Assembly: GCF_027923225.1 (NCBI RefSeq) | Contig: NZ_BSDI01000007.1 | Coordinates: 310,001 to 374,000, forward strand | DNA: 64,000 nt | Source: Phytohabitans aurantiacus | GTDB taxonomy: Bacteria > Actinomycetota > Actinomycetes > Mycobacteriales > Micromonosporaceae | Direction of reading: 5' to 3' | Shown here: positions 1 through 7,594 of the stretch, piece after piece | Numbering within the stretch: the first letter of the stretch is position 1 | How the letters are laid out: each line of letters begins with the position of its first letter | Program-made: the position numbers and the translations under genes | Notes under the pieces: model-generated | Told to the model about the DNA's origin: nothing | The model's input: only the letters and a program-made list of their open reading frames with translations | Database searches by the model: none

Positions 1-213
1 GCCGAGCAGCGCAGGCGAATCGACCAGCGCCAAGCCGCGGCGCCACACACGACATGGCCGATGTCCGACGAGGAACTCGCCCAGTGGGCCGCGAGCATCG
101 AAATCCCCACGCCGGGCGAACTCGACGGCGGCGAACGCATCGACGACCCACCGGCCGGATTCGCCACCTGGAGCACGTGGCGCACACACCGCTGGCCGCC
201 GTCAGTCTCCTGA
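1..213 (+). CDS. 3' end of an unidentified protein (partial)
   Basis: An open frame enters from the left edge and ends at the TGA at 211-213, giving 70 C-terminal residues containing MSDEELAQWAASIEIPTPGE. Codon use (G or C in nearly every third position) supports real coding. The stop touches the stop of the converging kinase gene with no gap, which is common for actinobacterial gene ends. No motif is recognisable and the start lies outside the window, so no function is assigned. Confidence 0.55.
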   Translation, partial: AEQRRRIDQRQAAAPHTTWPMSDEELAQWAASIEIPTPGELDGGERIDDPPAGFATWSTWRTHRWPPSVS

Positions 214-900
214 CTACCGCGTGTGGGTCTCCCAGACCGGCTGCTGGGGCTCGTCGTTGTGCACGACGATGTCGGCGTGATCGGTCGGGTGGACCGCAGC
301 GAAGTAAAGCTGTTGGGAGGGGATGTAGCGCTCACGCCAGCGGCGTTCGACGTCGGCCCGAGACGACACCTGGCGCTCCCGGATCACGGCACGATCCACC
401 GTCTTGTCGAGCGCGATCGACACGAAGACGCGCAGCTCCCACCGATCAATCAGTTCCGGGCGCATGAGGAAGACGCCGTCGAAGACCAGCACGGCGTCGG
501 CGGTGGCGGTCCTGACCGGCGCGGACAGCGCGGTATCCGCCGTATGGTCGTAGACCGCGTGTTGGAAGCGCCGATCTCCGTCCGGGCCGAGCGGATCGAG
601 CAGAACCCGGCTCAGCGCGCCGTGGTCGTGGGTGTCGAAGTAGCAGCCTTCGGCCGAGTACTCGCCGCGCGCATATCGCTGTGCCCGGGGGAAGAGGAAG
701 TCGTCGATCGTCGCGCGGACGACCTCGCGGCCCCGCGTGCGCAGGACGGCGGCCAACTCGTCGGCGAGCGTTGTCTTGCCCGCGGCGGGCGGCCCGTCGA
801 TGGCGACCCGCGTCGGGTGTGCGACGGTAACGGACCCGACCGCCTCAGCCAGGCGGCCAAGCAACTCGTCGCGCGTGCCTTGGTTCATGTCGAGGTCCAT
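214..900 (-). CDS. uridine kinase-like P-loop nucleoside kinase
   Basis: A 228-residue cytoplasmic protein with a Walker A loop GPPAAGKTT at residues 36-44, followed by an R-ATIDDFLFPR stretch typical of uridine kinase and phosphoribulokinase-like proteins (substrate-side Asp pair), and later VLVFDGVFLMRPEL, the Walker-B-like strand of this family. Length matches actinobacterial uridine kinase-like proteins. The exact phosphate acceptor cannot be read from sequence; uridine/cytidine or another small hydroxylated substrate are all possible. ATG at 900 is used; a second ATG at 888 is possible because neither has a strong ribosome site. The gene is convergent with the partial gene at 1-213, and a dispersed repeat lies just upstream of its start. 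Confidence 0.75.
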   Translation of the reverse strand: MDLDMNQGTRDELLGRLAEAVGSVTVAHPTRVAIDGPPAAGKTTLADELAAVLRTRGREVVRATIDDFLFPRAQRYARGEYSAEGCYFDTHDHGALSRVLLDPLGPDGDRRFQHAVYDHTADTALSAPVRTATADAVLVFDGVFLMRPELIDRWELRVFVSIALDKTVDRAVIRERQVSSRADVERRWRERYIPSQQLYFAAVHPTDHADIVVHNDEPQQPVWETHTR

Positions 901-903
901 TCT

Positions 904-944
904 GGCTTTCGGGATTTGAGCTACCGCGATCTCCGCCGCGGTCC
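904..944 (+). repeat. dispersed short repeat, copy C (shortened)
   Basis: A 41-bp stretch beginning GGCTTTCGGGAT and ending CCGCCGCGGTCC. Read on the plus strand it matches the reverse complement of the copies at 3598-3651 and 47754-47809, but lacks about 12 bp in the middle (the ATCAGGATCGGT part). ACCGCG and CGCGGT within it can pair as a small stem. It lies directly upstream of the kinase start codon. Confidence 0.5.
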
Positions 945-993
945 AAACCGTCGCTCCCGCGGCCTCACCCTCCGCGTTTCCACGACCCCACCC

Positions 994-1704
994 CTACGTC
1001 GTGGTGGTGAAAAGAGCGCGCAGTTCGTCGATCGGGGTGGCGGTTTCGCCGGCGAGGACCCTGCCGAGCGCGGTCAGGCGGGGGTCGACGACGGCGGGGT
1101 TGTCCACCAGGCAGCGGGTCACGAGGGCTGACCACAGCCGGCGGGTGGTGGCGGAGTCGGTGTCGCGGCGGGTGTACAGGGGTGACCGGGGACGTCGCCG
1201 CCACGGCAGGTCTGGGTCGGTCAGCACTACGTCCAGTTCCTCGACCAGGAGGGCGGCCAGCGCCGCCGAGGCCGCCGTTTCCGCCGACAGCAGCAGCACC
1301 GCCAGGGTCAGGAACATCGGCGACGACGGGTCGCCGTCGCGCCAGTCACCGGGTAGGTTCAGCCGGCACCAGGCCAGAAAGCGCACCGCGGCACCGCGGG
1401 CCGGTTCTCCGAGTTCCCGCGCCGAGTCCACCAGCGGGGCGAGGGAATCCACCGGGTTACCGTCGGCGGTCACCGCTCGGACCAGGAGCGTGCAGGCGAA
1501 CAGCCGCTTGAGGTGGCCGCGCCGGCTGGCTGGCGTCGTCCACCGGATCAGGGCCAGGACCTCGCCGGGGTTCCCTGTGAGGTCGTCGGGCAGCCAGGGG
1601 CTGTGCACCAGCTCGGTCAGCGCCTGACGATTTCCCGGCACGTCGAAGCCGTAGTCGGCCGCGGCGATCTCCTCGATCGCGGCGGCGTCCAGCTGCGGGG
1701 CCAC
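994..1704 (-). CDS. hypothetical protein, likely co-transcribed with TetR
   Basis: An alanine- and leucine-rich helical protein of 236 residues from the GTG at 1704, with no signal peptide and no recognisable catalytic motif; segments such as LFACTLLVRAV and FLTLAVLLLSAETAASAALAALL look like packed helices rather than membrane spans. The frame stays open upstream of the GTG and reads a natural-looking LFASFAPDERALLGW, so the true start may be a rare codon such as the CTG at 1749, right against the TetR stop at 1751. It probably forms an operon with that TetR gene. Function unknown. Confidence 0.6.
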   Translation of the reverse strand: MAPQLDAAAIEEIAAADYGFDVPGNRQALTELVHSPWLPDDLTGNPGEVLALIRWTTPASRRGHLKRLFACTLLVRAVTADGNPVDSLAPLVDSARELGEPARGAAVRFLAWCRLNLPGDWRDGDPSSPMFLTLAVLLLSAETAASAALAALLVEELDVVLTDPDLPWRRRPRSPLYTRRDTDSATTRRLWSALVTRCLVDNPAVVDPRLTALGRVLAGETATPIDELRALFTTTT

Positions 1705-1750
1705 CCAGCCCAGCAGCGCGCGTTCGTCCGGTGCGAAGGACGCGAACAGG

Positions 1751-2389
1751 TCACCGCTGATGATCGTGCTCCCTGACCGCGGCTTCCACGAGCGCGCGGG
1801 CGGCCCAGGTCATGGCCTCTTGCTCGGCTTGGGGGTCGAGCCCGCGGACGTCACGCAGGGCGATCTGCGCTTCCCAGCCGACCACCATGGTCAACGCGGA
1901 GATGAGGCGCTGGTATGACTGCTCGCTCAGGGTCTCGCGCAGTGGTTCGCAGGCTTTGTCGAGCCATTCGATCCGGCGCGGGTTGCGCCGTGGTCCGGTC
2001 GGCTCCGGGGCGCCGTTCAGGGGCGGGTCGACGGTCAAGCGGATCATGCGGCGTCCCAGGGGTAGCGATTGCGGCGAGTATTCCAGCAGCGTCCGGATGA
2101 GCACGTCGACCCGGCCGGCCGCGTCGTCGGCGAGCGCGGGATCGGACAGCGCCGCCTCCACCGGTGGCTCGTTGAGCGCGCCGGCGGTGGCGTCGAGGAG
2201 CAGCTCGTCCAGGGCCGGGAAGTACATGTAGATGGTGCGTCGCGACACGTCCGCGGCGGCCGCGATCTCGTCGATGGACGGCGTCGCTCCGCGGGAGCTG
2301 AGGCGCACCGCCGCGTCGACGATCGCCTTGCGGGTGCGGCGGCGCTGCGCCTCGCGGCCGCCACCGCGGGCTGGTTTGTCGGTCGTCAT
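1751..2389 (-). CDS. TetR family transcriptional regulator
   Basis: About 212 residues. The N-terminal helix-turn-helix is clear (RKAIVDAAVRLSSRGA, SIDEIAAAADVSRRTIYMYF), followed by a variable ligand-binding domain. The ATG at 2389 (MTTDKPARGGG) is chosen because the upstream open frame translates the promoter and operator DNA. A minus-strand -10 box TATACT sits at 2451-2456, and the TGCAC inverted repeats at 2471-2495 overlap the -35 region. This predicts autorepression and control of the divergent epimerase gene. The effector is unknown. Confidence 0.85.
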   Translation of the reverse strand: MTTDKPARGGGREAQRRRTRKAIVDAAVRLSSRGATPSIDEIAAAADVSRRTIYMYFPALDELLLDATAGALNEPPVEAALSDPALADDAAGRVDVLIRTLLEYSPQSLPLGRRMIRLTVDPPLNGAPEPTGPRRNPRRIEWLDKACEPLRETLSEQSYQRLISALTMVVGWEAQIALRDVRGLDPQAEQEAMTWAARALVEAAVREHDHQR

Positions 2390-2470
2390 CGGGGGTGCCG
2401 TCCCTCCTCGGGCCTGTGGTCTCAACCACCTTGACCTTGTTTCCGGGAGGAGTATACCGTTGTGCAGCAG

Positions 2471-2495
2471 TTGCACAGCAGTGCAATCAATGCAC
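2471..2495. promoter_or_regulatory. probable TetR operator (overlapping inverted repeats)
   Basis: TTGCAC-AGCA-GTGCAA at 2471-2486 is a perfect inverted repeat. Its right arm is shared with a second one, GTGCA-ATCAA-TGCAC at 2481-2495. It lies between the divergent TetR (start 2389) and epimerase (start 2548) genes, the usual place for a TetR operator. That this TetR binds it is inferred. Confidence 0.55.
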
Positions 2496-2547
2496 ACACC
2501 GGCAGTCATTGCATCGCTGCGGCGATCAGGTGAACCAGGAGCTGACC

Positions 2548-3480
2548 ATGAGAGTGCTAGTAGCAGGAGCGACCGGAGCGATGGGCGGGCAGCTCGTGCC
2601 CCGCCTGGCGGGTGCCGGGCACGAGGTCTTCGCCATGACGCGCAACGAGTCGAGCAAGGCCAGGCTGTCCGAGCTGGGCGCGGAGACGGTCATCGCCGAC
2701 GCGCTCGATCGCGGACAGGTCGAGGCCGCCGTGCTCGACGCGAAACCGGATGTGATCGTCCATCAGCTGACCGCCATCGGGCACGTGGACACCCGCCACT
2801 TCGACCGCAGTTTCGCCGCCACCAACCGGCTGCGGATCGAGGGCACCGACAATCTCCTCGCGGCTGGGCGCAGGGTGGGAGTACAGCGGTTCGTGGCACA
2901 GAGCAACGGCGCCTTCACCTACGCTCGCACGGGTGGGCCGGTGAAGACCGAGGAAGACCCGCTGGACCCGTCGCCGATCAGCCAGATGGCCCCGATGATC
3001 GCCGCGATCGGGCACCTGGAGAAAGCGGTACTGGGTGCCGACTGGACCGAGGGGATCGTGCTTCGCTACGGCGCGTTCTACGGGCCGGGCACCTCGATGG
3101 CGCCGGGCTCCGCGCAGCTCGAGATGATCCGCAAGCGCAAGTTTCCGGTCGTCGGCGATGGCGCCGGAGTGTGGTCGTTCATCCACATCGCCGACGCCGC
3201 CGAGGCGACGGTCGCGGCGATCGAAAACGGCGCCCCCGGTATCTACAACATCGTCGACGACGACCCCGCCCCCGTCGCCGAGTGGCTGCCCGAACTGGCC
3301 AAGAGGCTAGGCGCCAAGGCGCCCATGCGCGTGCCGCGGTTCGTCGGGCGGCTGGCCGCCGGAGAGGCCGGCGCCGTGCTGATGACCGAGCTTCGCGGCG
3401 CGTCGAACGCCAAGGCCAAGCGCGAGCTTGGCTGGCGCCCGGCGCACCCGTCCTGGCGTACCGGCCTGCAGGTGTCATGA
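2548..3480 (+). CDS. NAD(P)-dependent epimerase/dehydratase-like protein
   Basis: A 310-residue extended short-chain dehydrogenase-like protein. It opens with the Rossmann signature VAGATGAMGGQLVPRL. Later parts match the NAD-dependent epimerase pattern (IVHQLTAIG, the LRYGAFYGPG segment that often follows the catalytic region, FIHIADAAEATVAAI). The usual catalytic YxxxK is not obvious, so it may be an atypical SDR or a NAD(P)-binding reductase on a small molecule. ATG 2548 is supported by AGGAG about 8 bp upstream. It is divergent from a TetR regulator and probably its main target. Confidence 0.8.
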   Translation: MRVLVAGATGAMGGQLVPRLAGAGHEVFAMTRNESSKARLSELGAETVIADALDRGQVEAAVLDAKPDVIVHQLTAIGHVDTRHFDRSFAATNRLRIEGTDNLLAAGRRVGVQRFVAQSNGAFTYARTGGPVKTEEDPLDPSPISQMAPMIAAIGHLEKAVLGADWTEGIVLRYGAFYGPGTSMAPGSAQLEMIRKRKFPVVGDGAGVWSFIHIADAAEATVAAIENGAPGIYNIVDDDPAPVAEWLPELAKRLGAKAPMRVPRFVGRLAAGEAGAVLMTELRGASNAKAKRELGWRPAHPSWRTGLQVS

Positions 3481-3504
3481 CGTCAGCCCGAGCCAGCGCC
3501 AAGG

Positions 3505-3540
3505 GCGTCTCTCGCGTCGCCGCAACGACGTGAGAGACGC
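3505..3540 (+). terminator. hairpin terminator between converging genes
   Basis: A 15-bp stem, GCGTCTCTCGCGTCG (3505-3519) pairing with CGACGTGAGAGACGC (3526-3540) with a single G-T pair, and a CCGCAA loop. It starts 24 bp after the epimerase stop. There is no T-run, as is usual in high-GC actinobacteria. Confidence 0.65.
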
Positions 3541-3597
3541 CACCCGGCGGGGCGGGGTTGTGAACCGCGGAGGGTGAGGCTGCGGGAGCAACGGCTC

Positions 3598-3651
3598 GGA
3601 CCGCGGCGGACGTCGCGGCAGCCCAAAACCGATCCTGATCCCGAAAGGTCC
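3598..3651 (-). repeat. dispersed short repeat, copy A
   Basis: A 54-bp element bounded by GGACC and GGTCC with the core CCAAAACCGATCCTGATCCC. It abuts the stop codon of the SnoaL-like gene (TAA at 3652-3654, minus strand). It is strongly similar to the copy at 47754-47809, also placed at the 3' end of a minus-strand gene, and to the shortened copy at 904-944. Confidence 0.6.
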
Positions 3652-4032
3652 TTATCGGACGCCGTCGCCGGCCTGCTGGCGCTGGAATTCGGCGAATGGC
3701 GTGCGGTCGAAGATGAAGCGGTTGTAGACGATTTTCCCGTCGCGGACCGTGACGCATTCAGCGGCCGGCGCGCTTTTGGCCGGGATCGTTTCGGTGTCGT
3801 ACATGAGCAGGGCCGTGCGGTCGTCTCCGAAGGCGGCGACCATCTCCGCGCGGATCAGGAACCGCTCCGCGAACGGCCCGAGAAACTCGCGGTAAGCCTG
3901 GATGCCGGTGAGCCGTCCGGCTGGGGCGTCCAGCACGACGTCGTCCGCGATGTAGGCCATCGCCGTCTCCAGGTCCTTGCCGGTCCATGCCCGGTGGTGT
4001 GCCAAGGCGATCTGCAATGCTGGGCTGGTCAT
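3652..4032 (-). CDS. SnoaL-like / nuclear transport factor 2-family protein
   Basis: 126 residues with the NTF2-like cone-fold pattern: an N-terminal helix LAHHRAWTGKDLETAMAYIA, then DDVVLDAPAGRLTGIQAYREFLGPFAERF and a C-terminal strand VTVRDGKIVYNRFIFD. Such small proteins act as isomerases, hydrolases or ligand carriers; no catalytic residue set assigns one here. ATG at 4032. It is divergent from an ECF sigma factor that itself carries a C-terminal SnoaL-like domain, with about 60 bp between the genes, suggesting functional linkage. Confidence 0.75.
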   Translation of the reverse strand: MTSPALQIALAHHRAWTGKDLETAMAYIADDVVLDAPAGRLTGIQAYREFLGPFAERFLIRAEMVAAFGDDRTALLMYDTETIPAKSAPAAECVTVRDGKIVYNRFIFDRTPFAEFQRQQAGDGVR

Positions 4033-4092
4033 GATCTCTCCATTCGGTGTGGTGCCTGTTACGACACCCACGACCCAGCGAACGGAACGGCT

Positions 4093-5028
4093 GTGACCCA
4101 GGTCACGTTCGAGGCTTTCGTGGCGGCGCACCGGCGCGAGTTGCTGGTGCACTGCTACCGGCTGCTGGGCTCGTTGACCGATGCCGAAGACGTGCTGCAG
4201 GAGGCGTTGCTGGCGGCCTGGCGTGGGCTGGACGGATTCGAGGGCCGCGCGTCGCTGCGGTCCTGGCTGTACCGGATCGCCACCAACCGCTGCCTCAACG
4301 CGCTGCGCGACCGTGGCCGGCGGATCCCGCCCGAGCCACAACCGCCGTTCCAGCCGCCGGAACCCAGCCGCCGCGGTGACGTGACCTGGCTGCAGCCGTA
4401 CCCGGACGCGCTGCTGGAGCGGGTGCCCGACGACGATCGCGGTCCCGAGGCCCGCTACACCGCGCGGGAGGCGATCGAGCTGGCGTTCGTCGCGGCGCTG
4501 CAACGGCTCACGCCCCGGCAGGCCGCCGCGCTGGTGCTCTGCGACGTGCTCGGGTATCCGCTCGGTGAGGTCGCGCCGATGCTGGACACCACACCGACCG
4601 CCATCAAGGGTCTGCTGCAGCGGGCGCGCGGCGTCGTCGAACGGCACCGAAGCGCGGCCGGCGGGACGCCACCCGCGCCGGGGTCGGCGCCGGAGCGGCA
4701 CGTGGTCGAACAGTTCACCGAAGCCTTCGCCGGTGACGATTTCGACACGCTGGTCAGCCTGCTCACCGACAAGGCGTGGCTGGCCATGCCGCCAGCACCG
4801 CACGAGTACCACGGCGTGGCGGCCATCATCTCGTTCCTGCGCACCAGTGCCGCGTGGCGCGCGAGCCAAGGGCTGCACATGCGGCTAAGCCCCACGCGCA
4901 TGAACGGGCAACCGGCGTTCGCCTCGCGGTTCGTCAGGGACGGGTTCGAGCGCCCCGGCGGGCTGATGGTTCTCACCCTGACCGGCGACCGCCTGAGCGG
5001 CATGACCCTGTTCCTTCACGACATCTGA
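4093..5028 (+). CDS. ECF sigma factor with C-terminal SnoaL-like domain (SigG/SigX5 type)
   Basis: 311 residues from a GTG start; an upstream extension would run through the neighbouring gene. Region 2 is LLVHCYRLLGSLTDAEDVLQ with the LRSWLYRIATNRCLNALR helix. Region 4 is LQRLTPRQAAALVLCDVLGY followed by TPTAIKGLLQRAR. After residue about 215 comes an NTF2/SnoaL-like domain (VEQFTEAFAGDDFDTLVSLL). This architecture is that of the actinobacterial ECF group with a regulatory SnoaL-like tail and no separate membrane anti-sigma factor. The divergent SnoaL protein could be a regulon member or partner; that is inference. Confidence 0.88.
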   Translation: MTQVTFEAFVAAHRRELLVHCYRLLGSLTDAEDVLQEALLAAWRGLDGFEGRASLRSWLYRIATNRCLNALRDRGRRIPPEPQPPFQPPEPSRRGDVTWLQPYPDALLERVPDDDRGPEARYTAREAIELAFVAALQRLTPRQAAALVLCDVLGYPLGEVAPMLDTTPTAIKGLLQRARGVVERHRSAAGGTPPAPGSAPERHVVEQFTEAFAGDDFDTLVSLLTDKAWLAMPPAPHEYHGVAAIISFLRTSAAWRASQGLHMRLSPTRMNGQPAFASRFVRDGFERPGGLMVLTLTGDRLSGMTLFLHDI

Positions 5029-5053
5029 ACCGATCAGAGTCCGTGCTTCGTGG

Positions 5054-5626
5054 CTATCGCGACGGACTGCGGTGACCTTCGAAGTCCGCCGCACTCATCA
5101 CGGCCGGTCGCAAGGACCGGAGTCGCGGCGTCGGCCGAGGGGCGCGGTTGATCGAAAGCAGCGCTCGGATCGTGGCCGCGTGCACGTCCGGCAGCGACAG
5201 CGGGCTGCGCACCAGAAGGACCTCTCGATCCGTATGGTCCACTGCGTCGATGCCGGGCTGGTCGACCAACGCGTCGGCGAGTCCGTCATCGGCCACGTCG
5301 GCGTAAGACCACACCGTGTCGTCCAGGCCGACGACGGTGTTGGCCCCGTTCTCGTCGTCCGACTCCCACTCGTCGACGCTGACGATCCAGCGGAGGTCGT
5401 CCACGTCGAGCTCTTCGTTCGCGAACCGGGACACGGGCCGCGCATCGGCGAGCGCGTCCGCGACCGGATCATCACTGGTCGGTGGCAGGCGCGGCGGCCG
5501 GGGTCGCCGTCGTGTCAGCGAAACCCTGAGCAACGCCCAGACAATGACGCCGATAGCCAGGACCACCCTCGGCACCAGCAAGAGCCTCCACGACAGCCGG
5601 GCACGCACTCCCGCACGATGGCCCAT
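5054..5626 (-). CDS. membrane-anchored hypothetical protein
   Basis: 190 residues. One membrane helix near residues 14-36 (RLLLVPRVVLAIGVIVWALL) is followed by a basic, proline-rich stretch (LTRRRPRPPRLPP) and an acidic soluble domain (VDEWESDDENG, ALVDQPGIDAVDHTDREVLL). The topology suggests a small membrane protein with a cytoplasmic domain. No family recognised. It converges with the sigma factor gene and follows a broken TPR gene. Confidence 0.6.
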   Translation of the reverse strand: MGHRAGVRARLSWRLLLVPRVVLAIGVIVWALLRVSLTRRRPRPPRLPPTSDDPVADALADARPVSRFANEELDVDDLRWIVSVDEWESDDENGANTVVGLDDTVWSYADVADDGLADALVDQPGIDAVDHTDREVLLVRSPLSLPDVHAATIRALLSINRAPRPTPRLRSLRPAVMSAADFEGHRSPSR

Positions 5627-5630
5627 CCGG

Positions 5631-6264
5631 TCATCGCGCGCAAGCGACGCTCCCGCAGCCGCTGAGAAGGGCCGACGAGGTTACAGGGCCGCGAGTTTCG
5701 GGCGGACGGTGGTGGTCTCCCCCGATGTGGTGCAGGTAGCTGAGGCTGTCCAAAGTGGTCGCCTCGCGTTGCTGGTCACCGAGTTTGCGTTGCAACTCGA
5801 GCGCCTGCTGGCAGTACTCGAGTGCTCGTTCATGGTCGCCGAGGCGGGCCTGGCACCATCCCGCGCCGTTGAGCGCGAGCGCCTCGCCGACCGCGTCGCC
5901 GGCGCCCCGGAGCAGGTCGACGGCGAGCAACGCGTGCACGAGAGCCTGGCGGTACCGGCTTTGCTCCGCGTACAGCTGTCCCAGCGAGTCGTGGGTGTGG
6001 CCGAGGCCGACGGCGTCGCCCAGCTCGCCGTACCGCCGAAGGGCCTTCACCAGCTCGGCCTGCGCCTGGTCGGACCGGCCGACCTGCCGGTAGGCGCGGG
6101 CGAGGCCGCGGTGCGTGCGTGCCTCTTCGGCCGGGTCGCCCAGGCGTTGCACGGCACGCAGGGCGACGTGCTGGGTGGTGATCCAGTCATGCCAGTGCCC
6201 ATGGCGGCCGAGGAAGGGGGTGAGCGTCCAGGCGAGCTGCCAGGCGTGGGTGTCGAACCCCTGA
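5631..6264 (-). pseudogene. remnant of an NTPase/TPR transcriptional regulator (TPR part)
   Basis: The minus-strand frame reads tetratricopeptide repeats characteristic of AfsR/NB-ARC-type regulators: GFDTHAWQLAWTL, RTHRGLARAYRQVGRSDQAQ, HTHDSLGQLYAEQSRYRQAL and LALNGAGWCQARLGDHERAL. It has no N-terminal DNA-binding or NTPase domain, because homology stops at about 6260 where the DNA changes to an unrelated gene on the other strand. The C-terminus also loses the TPR pattern after SLSYLHHIGGD and ends in junk, consistent with a frameshift. Treated as decaying sequence. Confidence 0.65.
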
Positions 6265-6621
6265 CTGGGCGAACGCTCTCCGCTGGGCGCGATCTACCGA
6301 CTCAACGGCAAGGTGCTGCTGCTGGGCTGCGGGCATGGCTCCAACACGTCACTGCACCTGGCGGAGTACCGGCAGCAGTCCCCGCCACGCGGCCCATCCG
6401 GGTCATCCGTGCGACAACCCGACGGAACCAGCCGATGGACCACCTGGATCGACGTGGTCATCGACGAAAGCGACTTCACACGACTCGGAAAGGACTACGA
6501 GGGCACCGGCGCCGCCACCATCGGCCCGGTCGGCGACGCCACCACACGCCTGATCTCCCAACGCGACCTGGTCGACTTCGCCACCGCCTGGCTGGCCACC
6601 CACCGTCCCACGAGGCCATGA
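6265..6621 (+). pseudogene. 3' fragment of an aminoglycoside 3-N-acetyltransferase (AAC(3))
   Basis: The plus frame reads SPLGAIYRLNGKVLLLGCGH, then GSNTSLHLAEY and, near the end, TGAATIGPVGDATTRLISQR, the C-terminal third of AAC(3)-family antibiotic acetyltransferases (the family pattern is SPLGRLY, VLLLG-GH, NTSLHLAE, GPVGNA). An in-frame TGA at 6262-6264 precedes it and the N-terminal two thirds, including most of the acetyl-CoA site, are missing. It ends at TGA 6619-6621. It should be non-functional. The junction with the opposing TPR remnant looks like a recombination scar. Confidence 0.7.
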
Positions 6622-6667
6622 CCTGACCTCCCTATATCGCCACGTGTCATCTGATCAAGGCGATGCG

Positions 6668-7555
6668 TCAGCTCCACGAGAGATGGGGAAGGATCTCGGT
6701 GGCAACGGCTTCCAGCACCGCTTCGTCCCCGGCATACCAGCCGGCGGCGCGGGGCCAGTAGGTGACCACGTCGGTGAAGCCGTGGTCGGCCGCCCGCCCG
6801 ACCGAGTCGGCGAAATAGTCGACATTGGACAGTGAATACACCGGCGATGCCGGGTCGAGCATCAGATAGCGGTCCACGGTGGACGGATCTCGCCCAGTAG
6901 CATCCAGAGCGTCGTCGAACCGATGAGCCATTTCCGATACGGTGCGCCACCACTGGTCCACATCGTCGGCGCGGGTGCCGGTGGTCACCCAGCCGGCACC
7001 GTAGCGAGCGGCCAAGCGCATGGAGCGAGGTCCGGTGGCGGCCACCACGAACGGCACACGTGGCGTCTGCACACAGCCTGGCGTGCTACGACCGTCGACT
7101 ACCGTGTAGTACTCGCCATACCGAGTGACCGACTCGCCGCGCAGAATGGCGTCGAGCAACTCCACGAACTCGGTGAATCGGTCGACCCTGCCACGGCGTG
7201 TGAGCGGCCGTTGCCCAAGAACGTGGTTGTCGTAGCCGGCGATGCCGCCCGCGCCGACTCCCAGCATCAGTCGGCCGCCGCAGATGTCGTCCAGCGCGGT
7301 GACCTCACGGGCAAAATGGGCGGGGTGCCGAAAGTGCGGCGAGGCGACCATCGTGCCCAGCCTGATCCGCGAGGTGACCAGAGCCGCCGCCGTCAGCGTG
7401 GGTATCGCGTCGAACCAAGGCCCGTCGACCAGGTCACGCCAGCCAATGTGATCGTACGTCCAGGCGTGCGCGAAGCCGTATGACTCCGCACGCCGCCACC
7501 GCTCAGCGGCGACCGACCACCGCTGATCCGGAAGGATCAAAATCCCGACCCGCAT
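6668..7555 (-). CDS. LLM-class (F420-dependent type) oxidoreductase
   Basis: 295 residues of the bacterial luciferase-like TIM-barrel family. Seen are the N-terminal strand MRVGILILPDQRW, the AESYGFAHAWTYDHIGW segment that contributes to the cofactor pocket, SRIRLGTMVASPHFRHPA and GGRLMLGVGAGG, in the family order. Such proteins in actinobacteria commonly use reduced F420 or FMN; the cofactor cannot be fixed from sequence. ATG at 7555. It is divergent from an APH-like kinase with 39 bp between starts, so the two probably share a promoter region. Confidence 0.85.
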   Translation of the reverse strand: MRVGILILPDQRWSVAAERWRRAESYGFAHAWTYDHIGWRDLVDGPWFDAIPTLTAAALVTSRIRLGTMVASPHFRHPAHFAREVTALDDICGGRLMLGVGAGGIAGYDNHVLGQRPLTRRGRVDRFTEFVELLDAILRGESVTRYGEYYTVVDGRSTPGCVQTPRVPFVVAATGPRSMRLAARYGAGWVTTGTRADDVDQWWRTVSEMAHRFDDALDATGRDPSTVDRYLMLDPASPVYSLSNVDYFADSVGRAADHGFTDVVTYWPRAAGWYAGDEAVLEAVATEILPHLSWS

Positions 7556-7594
7556 AACGATTAGGGTCGCAGAGGCCCGCTCGGGCAGGATGCC

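Noticed and set aside
3574..4092. N-terminal extension of the ECF sigma factor to 484 residues
   Set aside because: It would translate the complement of the SnoaL-like gene and the promoter region; region 2 of the sigma factor begins naturally after the GTG at 4093.
5047..5073. Possible fourth copy of the dispersed repeat (GGCTATCGCGACGGACTGCGGTG)-like stretch
   Set aside because: Only a partial and imperfect similarity to the stem part; the conserved core is absent, so it could be chance.
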